DNA of 64,000 nt from Mesorhizobium sp. 113-3-3 (GCF_016756495.1 NZ_AP023243.1:930001-994000); one strand, 5' to 3'. Shown: positions 26,484-36,546, counted from the stretch's first letter. Notes: generated from the letters alone by a model not told the origin. Program-made: numbers and translations.

Positions 26484-28502
26484 CTACCTACGAAGCAATA
26501 GACCTTCAAGTTCCCCAGCATCGGCCACCGCCGGCAAACACAGCTGCCCGGTGCAAAGCCAGGCACCCGGCTTGTCGGCCGGCGGCAGAATCCCGCCGGG
26601 GAGCAAGGGTCGATTCGTTTCCGAACCAATTGCGACGACAATGTCGACGCGGCGTGGGTCGGGGCATCGATTCGCAACCGGAACGAGCTTTGGATCCTCC
26701 AGGTCATCGACGATGACCAGTTTCAGCGGCTCGATGGCGAGCGCGCAGGCGTTGACGATGCCGGCCTGGCCATAGGCTTGGTGCGCCGCCCGGCCTGCCG
26801 CGTGCTCGGCGATCTTCCAGGCTTTCTCCTGCAATTCGAGATCGCCGGTGATGGAGGCAAGCCGCGTTAGCGCCTGGATGATCTGGCTGGTGGCTGAGGA
26901 GATGGCCTCGTCGACATCGCCCCTGATGCGGATCGGCACGTCGGTGCTGTCCGAGGCGGTCAGGTAGTAGCCTGTGCCGGCGTCGTCGGCGTGCCAATGG
27001 TCGAGCTGCTCGATGAATTGCTTGGCCTGATCGACATAGCTCCAGTCGCCCGACGCCTCGAACAAAGAGATCGCGGCATTGGCCATTGCGGCATAGTCGA
27101 TCGACAAAGCAGGAAACAGTTTTCTGGCGCCGAGCATGGAATGCGGCAAGCGGCCGTCGCGGCTGGAACCGCTGATATGAGCAAAGGCCTTGGCCGCGGC
27201 CTCGGTCCAGTCGGGTCGGCTGAGCGAACGGCCGGCCTCGGCGAGTGCGGCGATCATCAGGCCGTTCCAGTCGGTGAGGGTTTTTGCGTCGAGGCCTGGC
27301 CTCACCCGCTCTTCACGGGCCGCAAGAAGCCTGGCCTTGAGCGGGATGAGCTTCGCGCGATCTGCCACGCCTTGGGCCTGCTGGGCGCGGGTCTGATGGA
27401 TGACGGGCTTGCCCTCCCAGCCATGCGGGCTGGAAAGCGTGAAGTATTTGAAAAACAATGGCGAATCGTCACCGAGAGCGGTTTCGATCTCTTGCCTGCT
27501 CCAGGTGTAGAACAGCCCCTCCTCGCCATCGCTGTCGGCATCGAGGCTGGCGGCGAAGGCACCGCCGGCGACTCGCATTTCACGCAGCAGCCAGTCGACG
27601 GTTTCTTCGATTCGTACCCGGAACAAATCATTGCCGCTTGCCGCAAAAGCCCAATTGCAGAAGCGGATCAGCTCGGCATTGTCGTAGAGCATCTTTTCAA
27701 AATGCGGCACCAGCCATTCGGCATCGGTGGAGTAGCGGCTGAGGCCGCCGCCAATATGGTCGTAGATGCCGCCGCTCAGCATGCGTTCGAGGCTGACGAG
27801 CACATCGTCGCGGTGGGAAGCGTTGCCGTCGCGCAGCCAGGACAGCCATAGCGTCAGCATGAACGGCGCGTTGGGGAATTTCGGCGCGCCGCTTAAGCCG
27901 CCGAGATCGCGGTCGATCATGCCGTCGATGCGGCCGGCGAGGTCGGTGAGCGTGCCGCGGTCGAGGCTCTCCTTGGTATGCTTGCCGGAAAGACGCGCCT
28001 CGACATGGCTGGTCAGGCCGTCGGCGCTTTGATGCAGGCTATCGCGCTTCTCGCGCCAGGCCTTGTCGACCGCTTCCATCACCTGAATGAAGCCCGGGCG
28101 GCCATAGCGCGCCTCACGCGGAAAATAGGTGCCGCCCCAGAATGGCTTGCCGTCCGGCGTCAGGAACATGGTCAGCGGCCAGCCGCCTTGCTCGCCCATC
28201 GAGGAGAGCGCGGCCATATAGATCTGGTCGATGTCGGGACGCTCTTCGCGGTCGACCTTGATATTGACGAACAGACGGTTCATGACGGCGGCGACGCCGT
28301 CATTCTCGAAGCTTTCATGCGCCATGACATGGCACCAGTGGCAGGCGGCGTAGCCGACGGAAAGCAGGATCGGGCGATCGAGCGTCCTTGCTTCTTCGAG
28401 CGAAGCCGGCGACCAGGCCCGCCAATGGACGGGATTGCCGCTGTGCTGCTGCAGATAGGGGCTGGCTTCGTCGGCAAGCAGGTTTTGCGCGGGCAATGTC
28501 AC
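26484..28502 (-). CDS. Thioredoxin-domain protein of the DUF255 / YyaL family
   Basis: A 672-residue protein with an N-terminal thioredoxin-like domain and a C-terminal (alpha/alpha)6-barrel glycosidase-like region. The family start NLLADEASPYLQQHSGNPVHWRAWSP, the CxxC motif in GYAACHWCHVMAHESF near residue 55, and EQGGWPLTMFLTPDGKPFWGGTYFP are plain. The family (YyaL, human SPATA20) is widespread, but its reaction is unknown to me. It has no signal peptide. It is divergent from mnmE with 58 bases between starts, so the promoters must overlap. Confidence 0.9.
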   Translation of the reverse strand: MTLPAQNLLADEASPYLQQHSGNPVHWRAWSPASLEEARTLDRPILLSVGYAACHWCHVMAHESFENDGVAAVMNRLFVNIKVDREERPDIDQIYMAALSSMGEQGGWPLTMFLTPDGKPFWGGTYFPREARYGRPGFIQVMEAVDKAWREKRDSLHQSADGLTSHVEARLSGKHTKESLDRGTLTDLAGRIDGMIDRDLGGLSGAPKFPNAPFMLTLWLSWLRDGNASHRDDVLVSLERMLSGGIYDHIGGGLSRYSTDAEWLVPHFEKMLYDNAELIRFCNWAFAASGNDLFRVRIEETVDWLLREMRVAGGAFAASLDADSDGEEGLFYTWSRQEIETALGDDSPLFFKYFTLSSPHGWEGKPVIHQTRAQQAQGVADRAKLIPLKARLLAAREERVRPGLDAKTLTDWNGLMIAALAEAGRSLSRPDWTEAAAKAFAHISGSSRDGRLPHSMLGARKLFPALSIDYAAMANAAISLFEASGDWSYVDQAKQFIEQLDHWHADDAGTGYYLTASDSTDVPIRIRGDVDEAISSATSQIIQALTRLASITGDLELQEKAWKIAEHAAGRAAHQAYGQAGIVNACALAIEPLKLVIVDDLEDPKLVPVANRCPDPRRVDIVVAIGSETNRPLLPGGILPPADKPGAWLCTGQLCLPAVADAGELEGLLLRR

Positions 28503-28560
28503 AATGGCAACTCGGTTGTCCTGAAGGCGCGAGGCTAGGGCGGTTCAACAGAGCGGGCAA

Positions 28561-29892
28561 ATGATTTCAGGCGATTCAATCGTTGCGCTGTCGAGCGGCC
28601 GCCTTCCGGCCGGTGTCGCCGTGCTGCGTATTTCGGGCCCACAGACTCGATTCGTGGTCGAAACGATCGCCGGTGGCATGGTTAAGGACCGTGTGGCCGC
28701 CTTGCGCAAGTTCAGGGCTCCGGATGGAACCGTGCTGGACAGCGGCCTGGTTGTCTTCTTTCCCGGGCCGGCCAGCTTCACCGGTGAGGATGTCGCCGAA
28801 TTCCATGTCCATGGCGGACGCGCCGTGGTGGCCAGGATGTTGGAGGTCATCGCCGGTTTTGAAGGCGTCAGGCACGCGGAAGCAGGCGAATTCACGCGCC
28901 GCGCCTTTCTCAACGGCAAGGTCGACCTGGTCGAGACCGAGGCGCTGGCTGATCTGGTCAATGCCGAGACCGAGGCGCAGCGGCGCTTCGCGATCCGCAA
29001 TGCCGAGGGCGTCCAGAGCGATCTGTATATGGGTTGGCGTCGCCGGCTGATCCATGCGCGGGCAATGATCGAGGCCGAGATCGACTTCGCCGATGAGGAC
29101 GACGTGCCGGGATCCGTTTCGGATACGATCTGGTCGGATGTCGGCGCGATGATCGGCGAGATCGATCGTCACATCGCCGGATTTCACGCCGCCGAAATCA
29201 TCCGCGACGGCTTCGAGGTGGTGATTCTTGGCGCGCCGAATGCCGGCAAGTCGAGTCTGTTCAACGCCTTGGCGCGGCGCGATGCAGCTATTGTAACGGA
29301 TGAGCCGGGCACCACGCGGGACCTGCTCGAGGTGACGCTGGACCTCGGCGGCCTGCGGGTCAGGCTGACGGATACGGCGGGGCTGCGCGAGGCGCCGGGC
29401 AAGGTCGAGGCGATCGGCATCGAGAAGGCGCGTGCCAAGGCTGATCGCGCTGGTCTCTTGCTGCTGCTGGAAGACATGTTGTCTCCCGGAGACATCGGGC
29501 CGTTGCCGAGCACGGCACCTCTGCTGCGTGTCGGCACCAAGCTTGACCTGCTGGACGAGCGGGCGGCTCAAGAGAAGGCCGGTCGATACGACCATGTCAT
29601 TTCAGTTATAAGCGGGGCCGGTGTGGAGGCGCTCTTGGCTGAAATCGGCCGTCGCGCGGCGGAGGCGGCCGGTGATGTCGGCGACGTGCTGCCGTCGCGC
29701 CTGCGCCATGTCGAACTGCTCAGCGAGACGAATCGCCATCTGGCTCGCGCCACCGACGATGGCACTGCGGGCCTGGAACTGCGCGCGGAGGAGTTGCGGC
29801 TGGCGGCGGATCGCCTGGGCCGGATCGTGGGTGCGATCGATGCCGAGGATATGCTCGATGTGATCTTTTCGCAGTTCTGCATCGGGAAATGA
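28561..29892 (+). CDS. mnmE: tRNA uridine-5-carboxymethylaminomethyl modification GTPase
   Basis: A 443-residue GTPase which, with MnmG, modifies the wobble uridine of several tRNAs. N-terminal folate-binding part (VAVLRISGP, VDLVETEALADLVNAETEAQRRFA), G domain with GAPNAGKSS, DEPGTTRD and DTAGLRE, and the C-terminal FSQFCIGK with the conserved cysteine. The stop codon lies inside the first parS site (29890-29905). It is followed by the parS-rich gap and mnmG. Confidence 0.96.
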   Translation: MISGDSIVALSSGRLPAGVAVLRISGPQTRFVVETIAGGMVKDRVAALRKFRAPDGTVLDSGLVVFFPGPASFTGEDVAEFHVHGGRAVVARMLEVIAGFEGVRHAEAGEFTRRAFLNGKVDLVETEALADLVNAETEAQRRFAIRNAEGVQSDLYMGWRRRLIHARAMIEAEIDFADEDDVPGSVSDTIWSDVGAMIGEIDRHIAGFHAAEIIRDGFEVVILGAPNAGKSSLFNALARRDAAIVTDEPGTTRDLLEVTLDLGGLRVRLTDTAGLREAPGKVEAIGIEKARAKADRAGLLLLLEDMLSPGDIGPLPSTAPLLRVGTKLDLLDERAAQEKAGRYDHVISVISGAGVEALLAEIGRRAAEAAGDVGDVLPSRLRHVELLSETNRHLARATDDGTAGLELRAEELRLAADRLGRIVGAIDAEDMLDVIFSQFCIGK

Positions 29893-29905
29893 TTCACGTG
29901 AAACA
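29890..29905. promoter_or_regulatory. parS site 1 (overlaps the mnmE stop codon)
   Basis: TGATTCACGTGAAACA, one mismatch to the parS consensus TGTTTCACGTGAAACA. Its first three bases are the mnmE stop TGA. Confidence 0.85.
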
Positions 29906-30040
29906 ATGACTTGAGTGGGAGAGGCTTGGGTCCTCGGTTGATGATTGGTGGCGGCGTCAACCCCTGGCCATCCTCGGGAATCCGCCGCGCTACTTCGTGG
30001 CTGCTCTGGCCGTGGATGAACGCCTCGGCACTCCCTGGCG

Positions 30041-30056
30041 TGACTCACGTGAAACA
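30041..30056. promoter_or_regulatory. parS site 2
   Basis: TGACTCACGTGAAACA, two mismatches to consensus, both in the left half. It is identical to site 3, which starts 29 bases downstream. Confidence 0.8.
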
Positions 30057-30069
30057 ATCGGAGCGGCCA

Positions 30070-30085
30070 TGACTCACGTGAAACA
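30070..30085. promoter_or_regulatory. parS site 3
   Basis: TGACTCACGTGAAACA, same sequence as site 2. Confidence 0.8.
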
Positions 30086-30106
30086 TCCGCCGAACGGGCC
30101 TCACCG

Positions 30107-30122
30107 TGTTTCACGTGAAACT
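30107..30122. promoter_or_regulatory. parS site 4
   Basis: TGTTTCACGTGAAACT, one mismatch at the last base. The 14-bp core GTTTCACGTGAAAC is perfectly palindromic. Confidence 0.88.
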
Positions 30123-30199
30123 TGCTGCGAAGTTTTCTTGACAGCTTGGCCCTGCGGGGACATGTGTCCGTCAATCTTTTGAGTCCAGGAAGTTTTGAA

Positions 30200-32089
30200 A
30201 TGACCGATCACTATGATGTGGTTGTGGTGGGCGGCGGCCATGCGGGATGCGAGGCGGCCAGTGCCGCCGCGCGCGCCGGCGCCAAAACCGCGCTGGTGAC
30301 GCTGCGCTTCGACACGATCGGGGTGATGTCGTGCAATCCGGCGATCGGCGGGCTCGGCAAGGGGCACCTGGTCCGTGAGATCGATGCAATGGACGGGCTG
30401 ATTGGACGGGTGGCGGATGCCGCTGGCATCCAGTTTCGTTTGCTCAATCGGCGCAAGGGGCCGGCGGTGCGCGGGCCGCGCACGCAGGCCGACAGGAAGC
30501 TGTATCGCCTTGCCATGCAGGAAGCGATTCGGCAGCAGAACGATCTCGATGTTGTCGAGGGCGAGGTGCTGGATTTCGAGATCGTCGACGGACGGATCGC
30601 TGCTGTTCTTCTGGCCGACGGCCGCAGGCTTGCCTGTGGCGCCGTCGTGCTGACGACAGGCACCTTCCTGCGCGGCCTCATTCATATTGGCGAGAAGAAA
30701 ATTGTCGCCGGCCGCATGAACGAGCAGGCGAGCCTTGGCCTGTCGGCGACGATGGACCGCGCGGGGTTCAAGCTCGGCCGGCTGAAGACCGGCACGCCGC
30801 CGCGGCTGGACGGAAGGACCATCGACTGGGCTTCGCTGGAAAGCCAGGCCGCGGATGAGGATCCGGTGCCGTTCTCCTTGATGACCGACCGTATCGAGAC
30901 ACCGCAGATCGAGTGCGGCATCACCCGCACGACAACGGCGACGCACGAGCTGATCCGCGCCAATCTCGGCCGCTCCGCCATGTATTCCGGCTCGATCGAA
31001 GGTGTCGGGCCGCGCTACTGCCCGTCGATCGAGGACAAGATCGTCAAGTTCGGCGACCGTGACGGCCACCAGATCTTTCTGGAGCCGGAAGGCCTGGACG
31101 ACGACACCGTCTATCCCAACGGGATTTCGACATCGCTGCCGCAGGATGTGCAGCTCGACATACTGAAGACCATTCCGGGGCTGGAGCGGGCAGTGATGCT
31201 TCAGCCCGGCTATGCCATTGAATATGATCACGTCGATCCGCGCGAACTGCACCAGACGCTTGAGACGAAGCGGGTCGGCGGCCTCTTTCTCGCCGGGCAG
31301 ATCAACGGCACGACCGGGTATGAGGAGGCGGCCGGCCAGGGCTTGCTCGCCGGGCTGAATGCCGCGCGGCTGGCGGCTGGCGGTGAGCAGGTCGTGCTCA
31401 GCCGCACGGAGGCCTATATCGGCGTGATGGTCGATGACCTGACCAGCCGTGGCATCAGCGAACCCTATCGGATGTTCACCTCGCGCGCCGAATTCCGGCT
31501 GTCGCTGCGCGCCGACAATGCCGATGAGCGGCTGACGCCGCTGGCCGGAAGGCTGGGGATTGCTTCTGCGCAGCGGATACAGCGCTATGGCGATGTCATG
31601 CGGCGGCTCGACGAGGCGCGCGAACTGGCAATATCGGTGGCGATGACTCCGAACGAGGCGGCACGGCATGGGCTGGAAATCAACCGCGATGGTGTGCGCC
31701 GGTCCGGCTACGAACTGCTGGCCTATCCCGATGTCGACATAGCCTGGCTAGCCAGGATCGAGCCGGGATTTGCTGGGATCGACGCCAAAACGGCCGAGCG
31801 GCTTGAAACGGAGGCGAAATATTCGGTCTATCTTGACCGGCAGAAGAGCGATGTCGCGCAGATCCGGCACGAAGAGAGCCGATTGATCCCGGAGACGGTC
31901 GATTTCGCCCGCGTGCCCGGCCTGTCCAATGAATTGAAGCAGAAGATGCAGGCGCGGCGGCCGCGCTCCATTGCTGACGCCCAGCGGATGGAAGGCATGA
32001 CGCCGGCGGCGCTGGCGATCATTGTCGCGCATGTCCGGCATCATGAGAGTGCGCAGAGGCCGCAGAGCGTACAAAGGGTTGTTGCGTGA
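30200..32089 (+). CDS. mnmG: tRNA uridine-5-carboxymethylaminomethyl modification enzyme, FAD subunit
   Basis: A 629-residue FAD enzyme, partner of MnmE. The FAD fold [21 protein letters not shown] is at the N-terminus, followed by the family stretches [38 protein letters not shown] and [20 protein letters not shown]. The ATG at 30200 is preferred (AGGA nine bases before); the frame is open to 30122, inside parS site 4. The stop overlaps the GTG of rsmG. Confidence 0.96.
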   Translation: MTDHYDVVVVGGGHAGCEAASAAARAGAKTALVTLRFDTIGVMSCNPAIGGLGKGHLVREIDAMDGLIGRVADAAGIQFRLLNRRKGPAVRGPRTQADRKLYRLAMQEAIRQQNDLDVVEGEVLDFEIVDGRIAAVLLADGRRLACGAVVLTTGTFLRGLIHIGEKKIVAGRMNEQASLGLSATMDRAGFKLGRLKTGTPPRLDGRTIDWASLESQAADEDPVPFSLMTDRIETPQIECGITRTTTATHELIRANLGRSAMYSGSIEGVGPRYCPSIEDKIVKFGDRDGHQIFLEPEGLDDDTVYPNGISTSLPQDVQLDILKTIPGLERAVMLQPGYAIEYDHVDPRELHQTLETKRVGGLFLAGQINGTTGYEEAAGQGLLAGLNAARLAAGGEQVVLSRTEAYIGVMVDDLTSRGISEPYRMFTSRAEFRLSLRADNADERLTPLAGRLGIASAQRIQRYGDVMRRLDEARELAISVAMTPNEAARHGLEINRDGVRRSGYELLAYPDVDIAWLARIEPGFAGIDAKTAERLETEAKYSVYLDRQKSDVAQIRHEESRLIPETVDFARVPGLSNELKQKMQARRPRSIADAQRMEGMTPAALAIIVAHVRHHESAQRPQSVQRVVA

Positions 32090-32718
32090 GCTCTTTCACC
32101 TGGAAGAGCCTGCAGGACGCCGCCGGCCCGGTTTCACGTGAAACATTCGATCGCCTGGTGGCGTTCGAAGCCATGTTCCAGAAGTGGAATCGCAGCATCA
32201 ATCTCGTCGCTCAGTCGACCGCGGGCGATGTCTGGCAGCGCCATATTCTCGACAGCGCACAGCTGGCGCGCATAGAGCCAAATGCCACGCATTGGGTCGA
32301 CATCGGTTCGGGCGGCGGATTTCCGGGCCTGGTCATGGCTTTCCTGCTTGCCGAGCGCGACGGCGCCAGCATCGATCTGGTTGAAAGCAACCGCAAAAAG
32401 GCGTCGTTCCTGCAGACGGTGATCGGCCAGTTCAGCCTGCCGGCGCGGGTCGTGGCGCGCCGCATCGAGGACAGCCATGCGCTTGTTTCGCAACCGCAAA
32501 TCGTCACGGCGCGGGCCCTGGCCTCGCTTTCGGTCCTGTTGGATCTGTCGTCGCCGTGGCTGATATCAGGCGCGCGCGGGCTGTTCCACAAAGGCCGGGA
32601 TTATCGCGCCGAAGTGCAAGAAAGCGTTAACCGGTGGGCCTTCGATCTGGTAGAACATCCCAGTGTGACGGACCCCTACGGCGTCATCCTGGAACTATCT
32701 AACCTGCGACCCGTCTGA
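32086..32718 (+). CDS. rsmG: 16S rRNA (guanine-527 N7) methyltransferase
   Basis: A 210-residue SAM-dependent methyltransferase acting on G527 of 16S rRNA. The SAM-binding motif is [18 protein letters not shown], preceded by RHILDSAQL and followed by [14 protein letters not shown], all family-typical. It starts with GTG overlapping the mnmG stop. Codons 16-20 or so are built on parS site 5, giving the residues VSRETF. Confidence 0.95.
   Translation: MSSFTWKSLQDAAGPVSRETFDRLVAFEAMFQKWNRSINLVAQSTAGDVWQRHILDSAQLARIEPNATHWVDIGSGGGFPGLVMAFLLAERDGASIDLVESNRKKASFLQTVIGQFSLPARVVARRIEDSHALVSQPQIVTARALASLSVLLDLSSPWLISGARGLFHKGRDYRAEVQESVNRWAFDLVEHPSVTDPYGVILELSNLRPV
32130..32145. promoter_or_regulatory. 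parS site 5, inside rsmG
   Basis: GGTTTCACGTGAAACA, one mismatch at the first base. It lies in the 5' coding part of rsmG, two kilobases from the main cluster and 600 bases before parA. Confidence 0.88.
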
Positions 32719-32751
32719 TCTTCGACCTGTCGGGCTATTTGGCGACCCAAA

Positions 32752-33573
32752 ATGAATTTCTGGCATAGACCCATGATGAAAAACGGCCCTCGAATCATCA
32801 CCGTAGCCAACCAGAAGGGCGGTGTCGGCAAGACCACCACCGCCATCAACCTGGCCACCGCTTTGGCCGCGATCGGCGAAAAGGTGCTGATCGTCGACCT
32901 CGACCCGCAAGGCAATGCCAGCACCGGCCTCGGCATCGACCGCAAGGATCGCACCGTCTCGTCCTACGACGTGCTGACCGGCGAATTGGAGCTGGAAGCC
33001 GCGGCCATTCCGACCGCCGTTCCCGGCCTTTCGATCGTGCCGTCGACGCTCGATCTGCTCGGCATCGAGATGGAGATAGCCTCGGCGCCGGACCGCGTGC
33101 TCAAGCTGCGCAATGCGCTGCGGGCCGCGACCGAGCGCGGAGCGCCCTTCGGCTATGTGCTGATCGACTGCCCGCCTTCGCTCAATCTTCTGACACTGAA
33201 TTCTATGGCGGCGGCCGATTCGGTGCTGGTGCCGCTGCAATGCGAGTTCTTCGCGCTGGAAGGTCTCAGCCAGTTGCTGGAAACCGTCGAGCAGGTGCGC
33301 CGGTCGATCAATCCGGACCTCACCATTCAGGGCATCGTGCTGACCATGTATGACGGCCGCAACAATCTGGCCAACCAGGTGGTGCAGGATGTGCGCCAGC
33401 ATATGGGCGACAAGGTCTACGAAACCGTCATTCCGCGCAATGTGCGGGTGTCGGAGGCGCCGTCCTACGGCAAGCCGGCGATCCTTTACGATCTGAAATG
33501 CTCGGGCAGCCAGGCCTATCTGCAACTGGCTTCGGAAGTGATCCGCCGCGAGCGTAAATTGCGCGCCGCTTGA
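32752..33573 (+). CDS. parA: Chromosome partitioning ATPase ParA (Soj)
   Basis: A 273-residue Walker-type ATPase that moves ParB-parS complexes. The deviant Walker A ANQKGGVGKTTTAINLA, the DLDPQGNAST motif and VLIDCPPSLNLLTLN are clear. It lacks the N-terminal helix-turn-helix of plasmid type Ia ParA, so it is chromosomal in type. The true start may be 32752 or one of two adjacent ATGs at 32773 and 32776; none has a strong ribosome site. It follows rsmG by 33 bases and precedes parB. Confidence 0.95.
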   Translation: MNFWHRPMMKNGPRIITVANQKGGVGKTTTAINLATALAAIGEKVLIVDLDPQGNASTGLGIDRKDRTVSSYDVLTGELELEAAAIPTAVPGLSIVPSTLDLLGIEMEIASAPDRVLKLRNALRAATERGAPFGYVLIDCPPSLNLLTLNSMAAADSVLVPLQCEFFALEGLSQLLETVEQVRRSINPDLTIQGIVLTMYDGRNNLANQVVQDVRQHMGDKVYETVIPRNVRVSEAPSYGKPAILYDLKCSGSQAYLQLASEVIRRERKLRAA

Positions 33574-33654
33574 TTAGATCGGGTGCATGATTAACAGCCG
33601 ATTCGATACCGAAACGATCAAAAGACGATTATCCAAAATAGACTTGGAACAGAC

Positions 33655-34542
33655 ATGAGCGAAGACCTTTCGAGGAAAAGACTCGGGCGTGGCCTGGCGG
33701 CACTGATCGGCGAGATCGACCGCCCGGCGGCACCGGAAAAGCCCGGCATGAGCGCCGACGGCAAGGTGCCGATCGAGTTCGTGAGCCCCAACCCGAAGAA
33801 CCCACGCCGTCACTTTGGCGACGCCGAACTGACCGACCTCGCTCAGTCGATCCGCGAACATGGGGTGGTGCAGCCGGTGGTGGCGCGGCCGTCGCCGACG
33901 CAGGCGGGGCGCTACGAGATCATTGCCGGCGAACGGCGCTGGCGGGCGGCGCAGCGCGCCGGGCTGACCGAGATCCCGGTCATCATCCGCGAGGTCAACG
34001 ACCGCACCGCGCTCGAGCTCGCCATCATCGAGAACGTCCAGCGCACCGATCTCAATGCCGTCGAGGAAGCGCTGGGCTATCAGCAGCTGATCGACGAGCA
34101 CGGCTACACCCAGGCCGATCTCGGCAATGTCATCGGCAAGAGCCGCAGCCACGTCGCCAATACGCTGCGACTTTTGAAGCTGCCGGACGTGATCCGCGAC
34201 ATGCTGGTCGACGGCGCGCTGTCGGCCGGTCACGCCCGCACGCTGGTGACGGCGGAGGATCCGGCTGGCCTTGCCAAGCGCATCGTCGAGGAAGGACTTT
34301 CGGTGCGCCAAGCCGAAGCGCTGGCGCAGATGCCGGCCGGCCCCACGCCGGCCAAGCCGAAGCAGCCGCAAGCCGCGCCGGAAAAGGACACCGACACGCT
34401 GGCGCTGGAAAAGCTGATGACCGATACGCTCGGCATGATCGTGGCCATCGATCACAAGGGCAAAGGCGGCGAGCTGCGGGTGTCCTACCGGTCGCTGGAG
34501 CAGCTGGACGAGCTGTGCCGGAGATTGAAGCAGGAGCGGTAG
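33655..34542 (+). CDS. parB: Chromosome partitioning protein ParB (Spo0J)
   Basis: A 295-residue CTPase and parS-binding protein. The N-terminal RKRLGRGLAALIGE motif contacts ParA; the ParB box reads ...YEIIAGERRWRAAQRAGL (the CTP-binding GERR), and the helix-turn-helix includes TQADLGNVIGKSRSHVANTLRLL. A dimerisation domain ends the protein. It starts 81 bases after parA. Its binding sites are visible upstream at 29890-32145. Confidence 0.96.
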   Translation: MSEDLSRKRLGRGLAALIGEIDRPAAPEKPGMSADGKVPIEFVSPNPKNPRRHFGDAELTDLAQSIREHGVVQPVVARPSPTQAGRYEIIAGERRWRAAQRAGLTEIPVIIREVNDRTALELAIIENVQRTDLNAVEEALGYQQLIDEHGYTQADLGNVIGKSRSHVANTLRLLKLPDVIRDMLVDGALSAGHARTLVTAEDPAGLAKRIVEEGLSVRQAEALAQMPAGPTPAKPKQPQAAPEKDTDTLALEKLMTDTLGMIVAIDHKGKGGELRVSYRSLEQLDELCRRLKQER

Positions 34543-34561
34543 TTAGCCGGCGAACTTCGAC

Positions 34562-34588
34562 TTCCTTCTCCCCTTGTGGGAGAAGGAA
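34562..34588 (+). terminator. Hairpin after parB, possible terminator
   Basis: TTCCTTCTCCC, loop CTTGT, GGGAGAAGGAA: a perfect 11-bp stem 20 bases after the parB stop. No T run follows, so it may be a repeat remnant rather than an efficient terminator. The rest of the gap to 34782 shows no gene. Confidence 0.5.
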
Positions 34589-34782
34589 AGATGCACCGCC
34601 GCCAGCGCGGCTTGACACTCCCGGCCAACGGCGTAACCTATATTAGATATGGCTTAAATAATGTGCCCTGGCGTGCCGGTCCATCGCGGCGAGGGCTGCT
34701 TGCCATTCCTGCCGTGTCGAGAAATGGCACCGCCTCGCCAAAGCGATATGCCGACGCGCCTGACGCAAAGCGGGAGGTGCAA

Positions 34783-35406
34783 ATGGCAGTCCGTTGGCAA
34801 TTGTCCGGAAGTTACTTCGAAAACTGCAGCTGCGATGTCGTCTGTCCTTGCCTGCTGTCCACCCAGGCACAGCTGACATCGAAGCCTACGAAAGGCTTTT
34901 GCGACGTCGGTCTGGCCTTTCATATCGACAAGGGCACTTACGGCGACGTTCCACTGGATGGGCTCAGTGTCGCCATGGTCGCTCACACGCCGGGTCCGAT
35001 GGCAAACGGCAATTGGACTGCCGCCGCCTATATCGACGAACGGGCCGATGACAGGCAGACAGAGGCGCTGGGCGCCATCTTCACTGGCGCCGCCGGCGGC
35101 CCGATGGCGGTGTTGGCGCCCATGATCGGCACCAACCTCGGCGCCAGGAAGGTGCCGATAGACTACCGGGTAGACGGCAAGAAGCGGTCGGCGGCGATTG
35201 CGGGCGTCATGCGGATGGCGGTCGAGCCGCTGCCGACAATGCGCGAGGACGGGCAGATGTGGGCGGCCACCGGTCATCCCATCAATCCCGACTGGCTCGC
35301 TTTGGCGATGGGGTCGCAAGGCAGTACATTCAGCGACCATGGCATGAGCTGGGACAATTCAGGCCGGAACGGACATTACGCCCCGATCAACTGGTCTGGC
35401 GAGTAG
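34783..35406 (+). CDS. DUF1326 domain protein
   Basis: A 207-residue cytosolic protein of the DUF1326 family, function unknown. It begins MAVRWQLSGSYFENCSCDVVCPCLL, with the cysteine-rich CSCDVVCPC motif that marks the family and could bind metal. GGGAGG lies five bases before this ATG, which fixes the start although the frame is open to 34576. DUF1326 genes often stand beside a DUF2182 membrane protein; none is here, and the gene lies alone between parB and the convergent holA. Confidence 0.85.
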   Translation: MAVRWQLSGSYFENCSCDVVCPCLLSTQAQLTSKPTKGFCDVGLAFHIDKGTYGDVPLDGLSVAMVAHTPGPMANGNWTAAAYIDERADDRQTEALGAIFTGAAGGPMAVLAPMIGTNLGARKVPIDYRVDGKKRSAAIAGVMRMAVEPLPTMREDGQMWAATGHPINPDWLALAMGSQGSTFSDHGMSWDNSGRNGHYAPINWSGE

Positions 35407-35434
35407 TCGTCGGCCGCGCACAATACGGCACGTA

Positions 35435-36478
35435 CTAACGCTGCCCCAGCCTCGCGCTTTCCACCGCGATGCCGAGCAGCGCCTGCCGTGCCAGCGCGAC
35501 CGAAAGGTCCGGCCGCCGCCGCGTCTGCAGCACGGCGGTCTGCAGCCGGGTCAGCGCGCGGCTGAGGGCTTCGCTGCTCCAGCGCTCCAGCGCCTTCTCC
35601 ACCAGCTTGCGCCGCGAGAAGAAAACCGGCGGACGTGCACCGGCGACGACCGATGCGGCATTGCGCCCGGCGGAGTCCATCTGGCCGCGCATGACCTGGA
35701 TCTGCTGCAACTGCCGCATCGCCGAGGACAGCACCAGGAAAGGCGGGCCGCCGGACTGGCAATGGCGGGTGAAGGCGGTGTCGAAATCGCCGACCTTGCC
35801 TTCGAGCAGCGCGTCGACGGCATCGTCGAAGGAGGCGCCGGACACGTCGCCTGACGTCGCCCTGACATCCTCCAGGCCGATCTCCTTCTGGCCGTGGGCG
35901 TAGAGGATGAGCTTTTCGATCTCGCCGCGCGAAGCCAGCCGGTCGCCGCCGAGATTGCGGCGCAGCGCTTGCCTCGCCTCCAGCGTCATCGACATGCCGG
36001 CCTTGCGCAGTTCGTCGTCGATGACGGTGTCGATGTCGCGGGCCTCGTCGGCATAGCAAGGCAGCGCCATGGCGTTGTCAGCGCCCTCGACCACGGCGCG
36101 CAGGCCGACGCCCTTCTTCAGGTCGCCGGCCTCGATCAGGATGATGGCATCGCGCGCGGGTTCCGCCGTCAGCGCCTTGACGTCCTCGGCCAGCGCCTTC
36201 TGGCCGGTGGCATTGCGCACCCAGAGCAGGCGCCGGTCGGAAAACATCGGCACGGTGCGGGCCTCGTCGAGCAGCCGGCCCTCGTCGCGATCGACCTCCG
36301 AGCCTTCCAATCGGACCACGGAAAAGGGATCGTCGAGCGGCAGGCCGGTCTTTTCGGCAAAGGCCTTCGCACGCTCGGAGACGAGGCCGCGATCGGGACC
36401 ATAAAGCAGCACGATGGAGAAGCGCGCGTCAGGCCGCGCGAGCCAGGAATCGACCTCGAAAGCTTTCTTCTGTGCCAT
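35435..36478 (-). CDS. holA: DNA polymerase III delta subunit
   Basis: A 347-residue clamp-loader delta subunit that opens the sliding clamp. N-terminal VLLYGPDRGLVSERAKAFAEK, the central LRRNLGGDRLASRGEIEKLILYAHG and the C-terminal LTRLQTAVLQTRRRPDLSVALARQALLGIA are typical. In many rhizobia holA follows leuS and lptE; here neither is upstream and the neighbour is the divergent bkd operon. It is convergent with the DUF1326 gene. Confidence 0.93.
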   Translation of the reverse strand: MAQKKAFEVDSWLARPDARFSIVLLYGPDRGLVSERAKAFAEKTGLPLDDPFSVVRLEGSEVDRDEGRLLDEARTVPMFSDRRLLWVRNATGQKALAEDVKALTAEPARDAIILIEAGDLKKGVGLRAVVEGADNAMALPCYADEARDIDTVIDDELRKAGMSMTLEARQALRRNLGGDRLASRGEIEKLILYAHGQKEIGLEDVRATSGDVSGASFDDAVDALLEGKVGDFDTAFTRHCQSGGPPFLVLSSAMRQLQQIQVMRGQMDSAGRNAASVVAGARPPVFFSRRKLVEKALERWSSEALSRALTRLQTAVLQTRRRPDLSVALARQALLGIAVESARLGQR

Positions 36479-36520
36479 GGCGGGTGGTTAGCATGGCAAG
36501 GCGGCGGCGTGAACAGAGTT

Positions 36521-36546
36521 CGATCTCCCCCCTCGTGGGGAGATCG
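36521..36546. repeat. Short hairpin in the holA-bkdA1 gap
   Basis: CGATCTCCCC, six bases, GGGGAGATCG: a perfect 10-bp stem of the same composition as the larger palindromic repeats. The 326-bp gap holds this, the operator-like repeat at 36753 and no gene that I can support. Confidence 0.6.

Noticed and set aside
30101..31669. Long minus-strand frame opposite mnmG.
   Set aside because: Shadow of mnmG; no recognisable domain.
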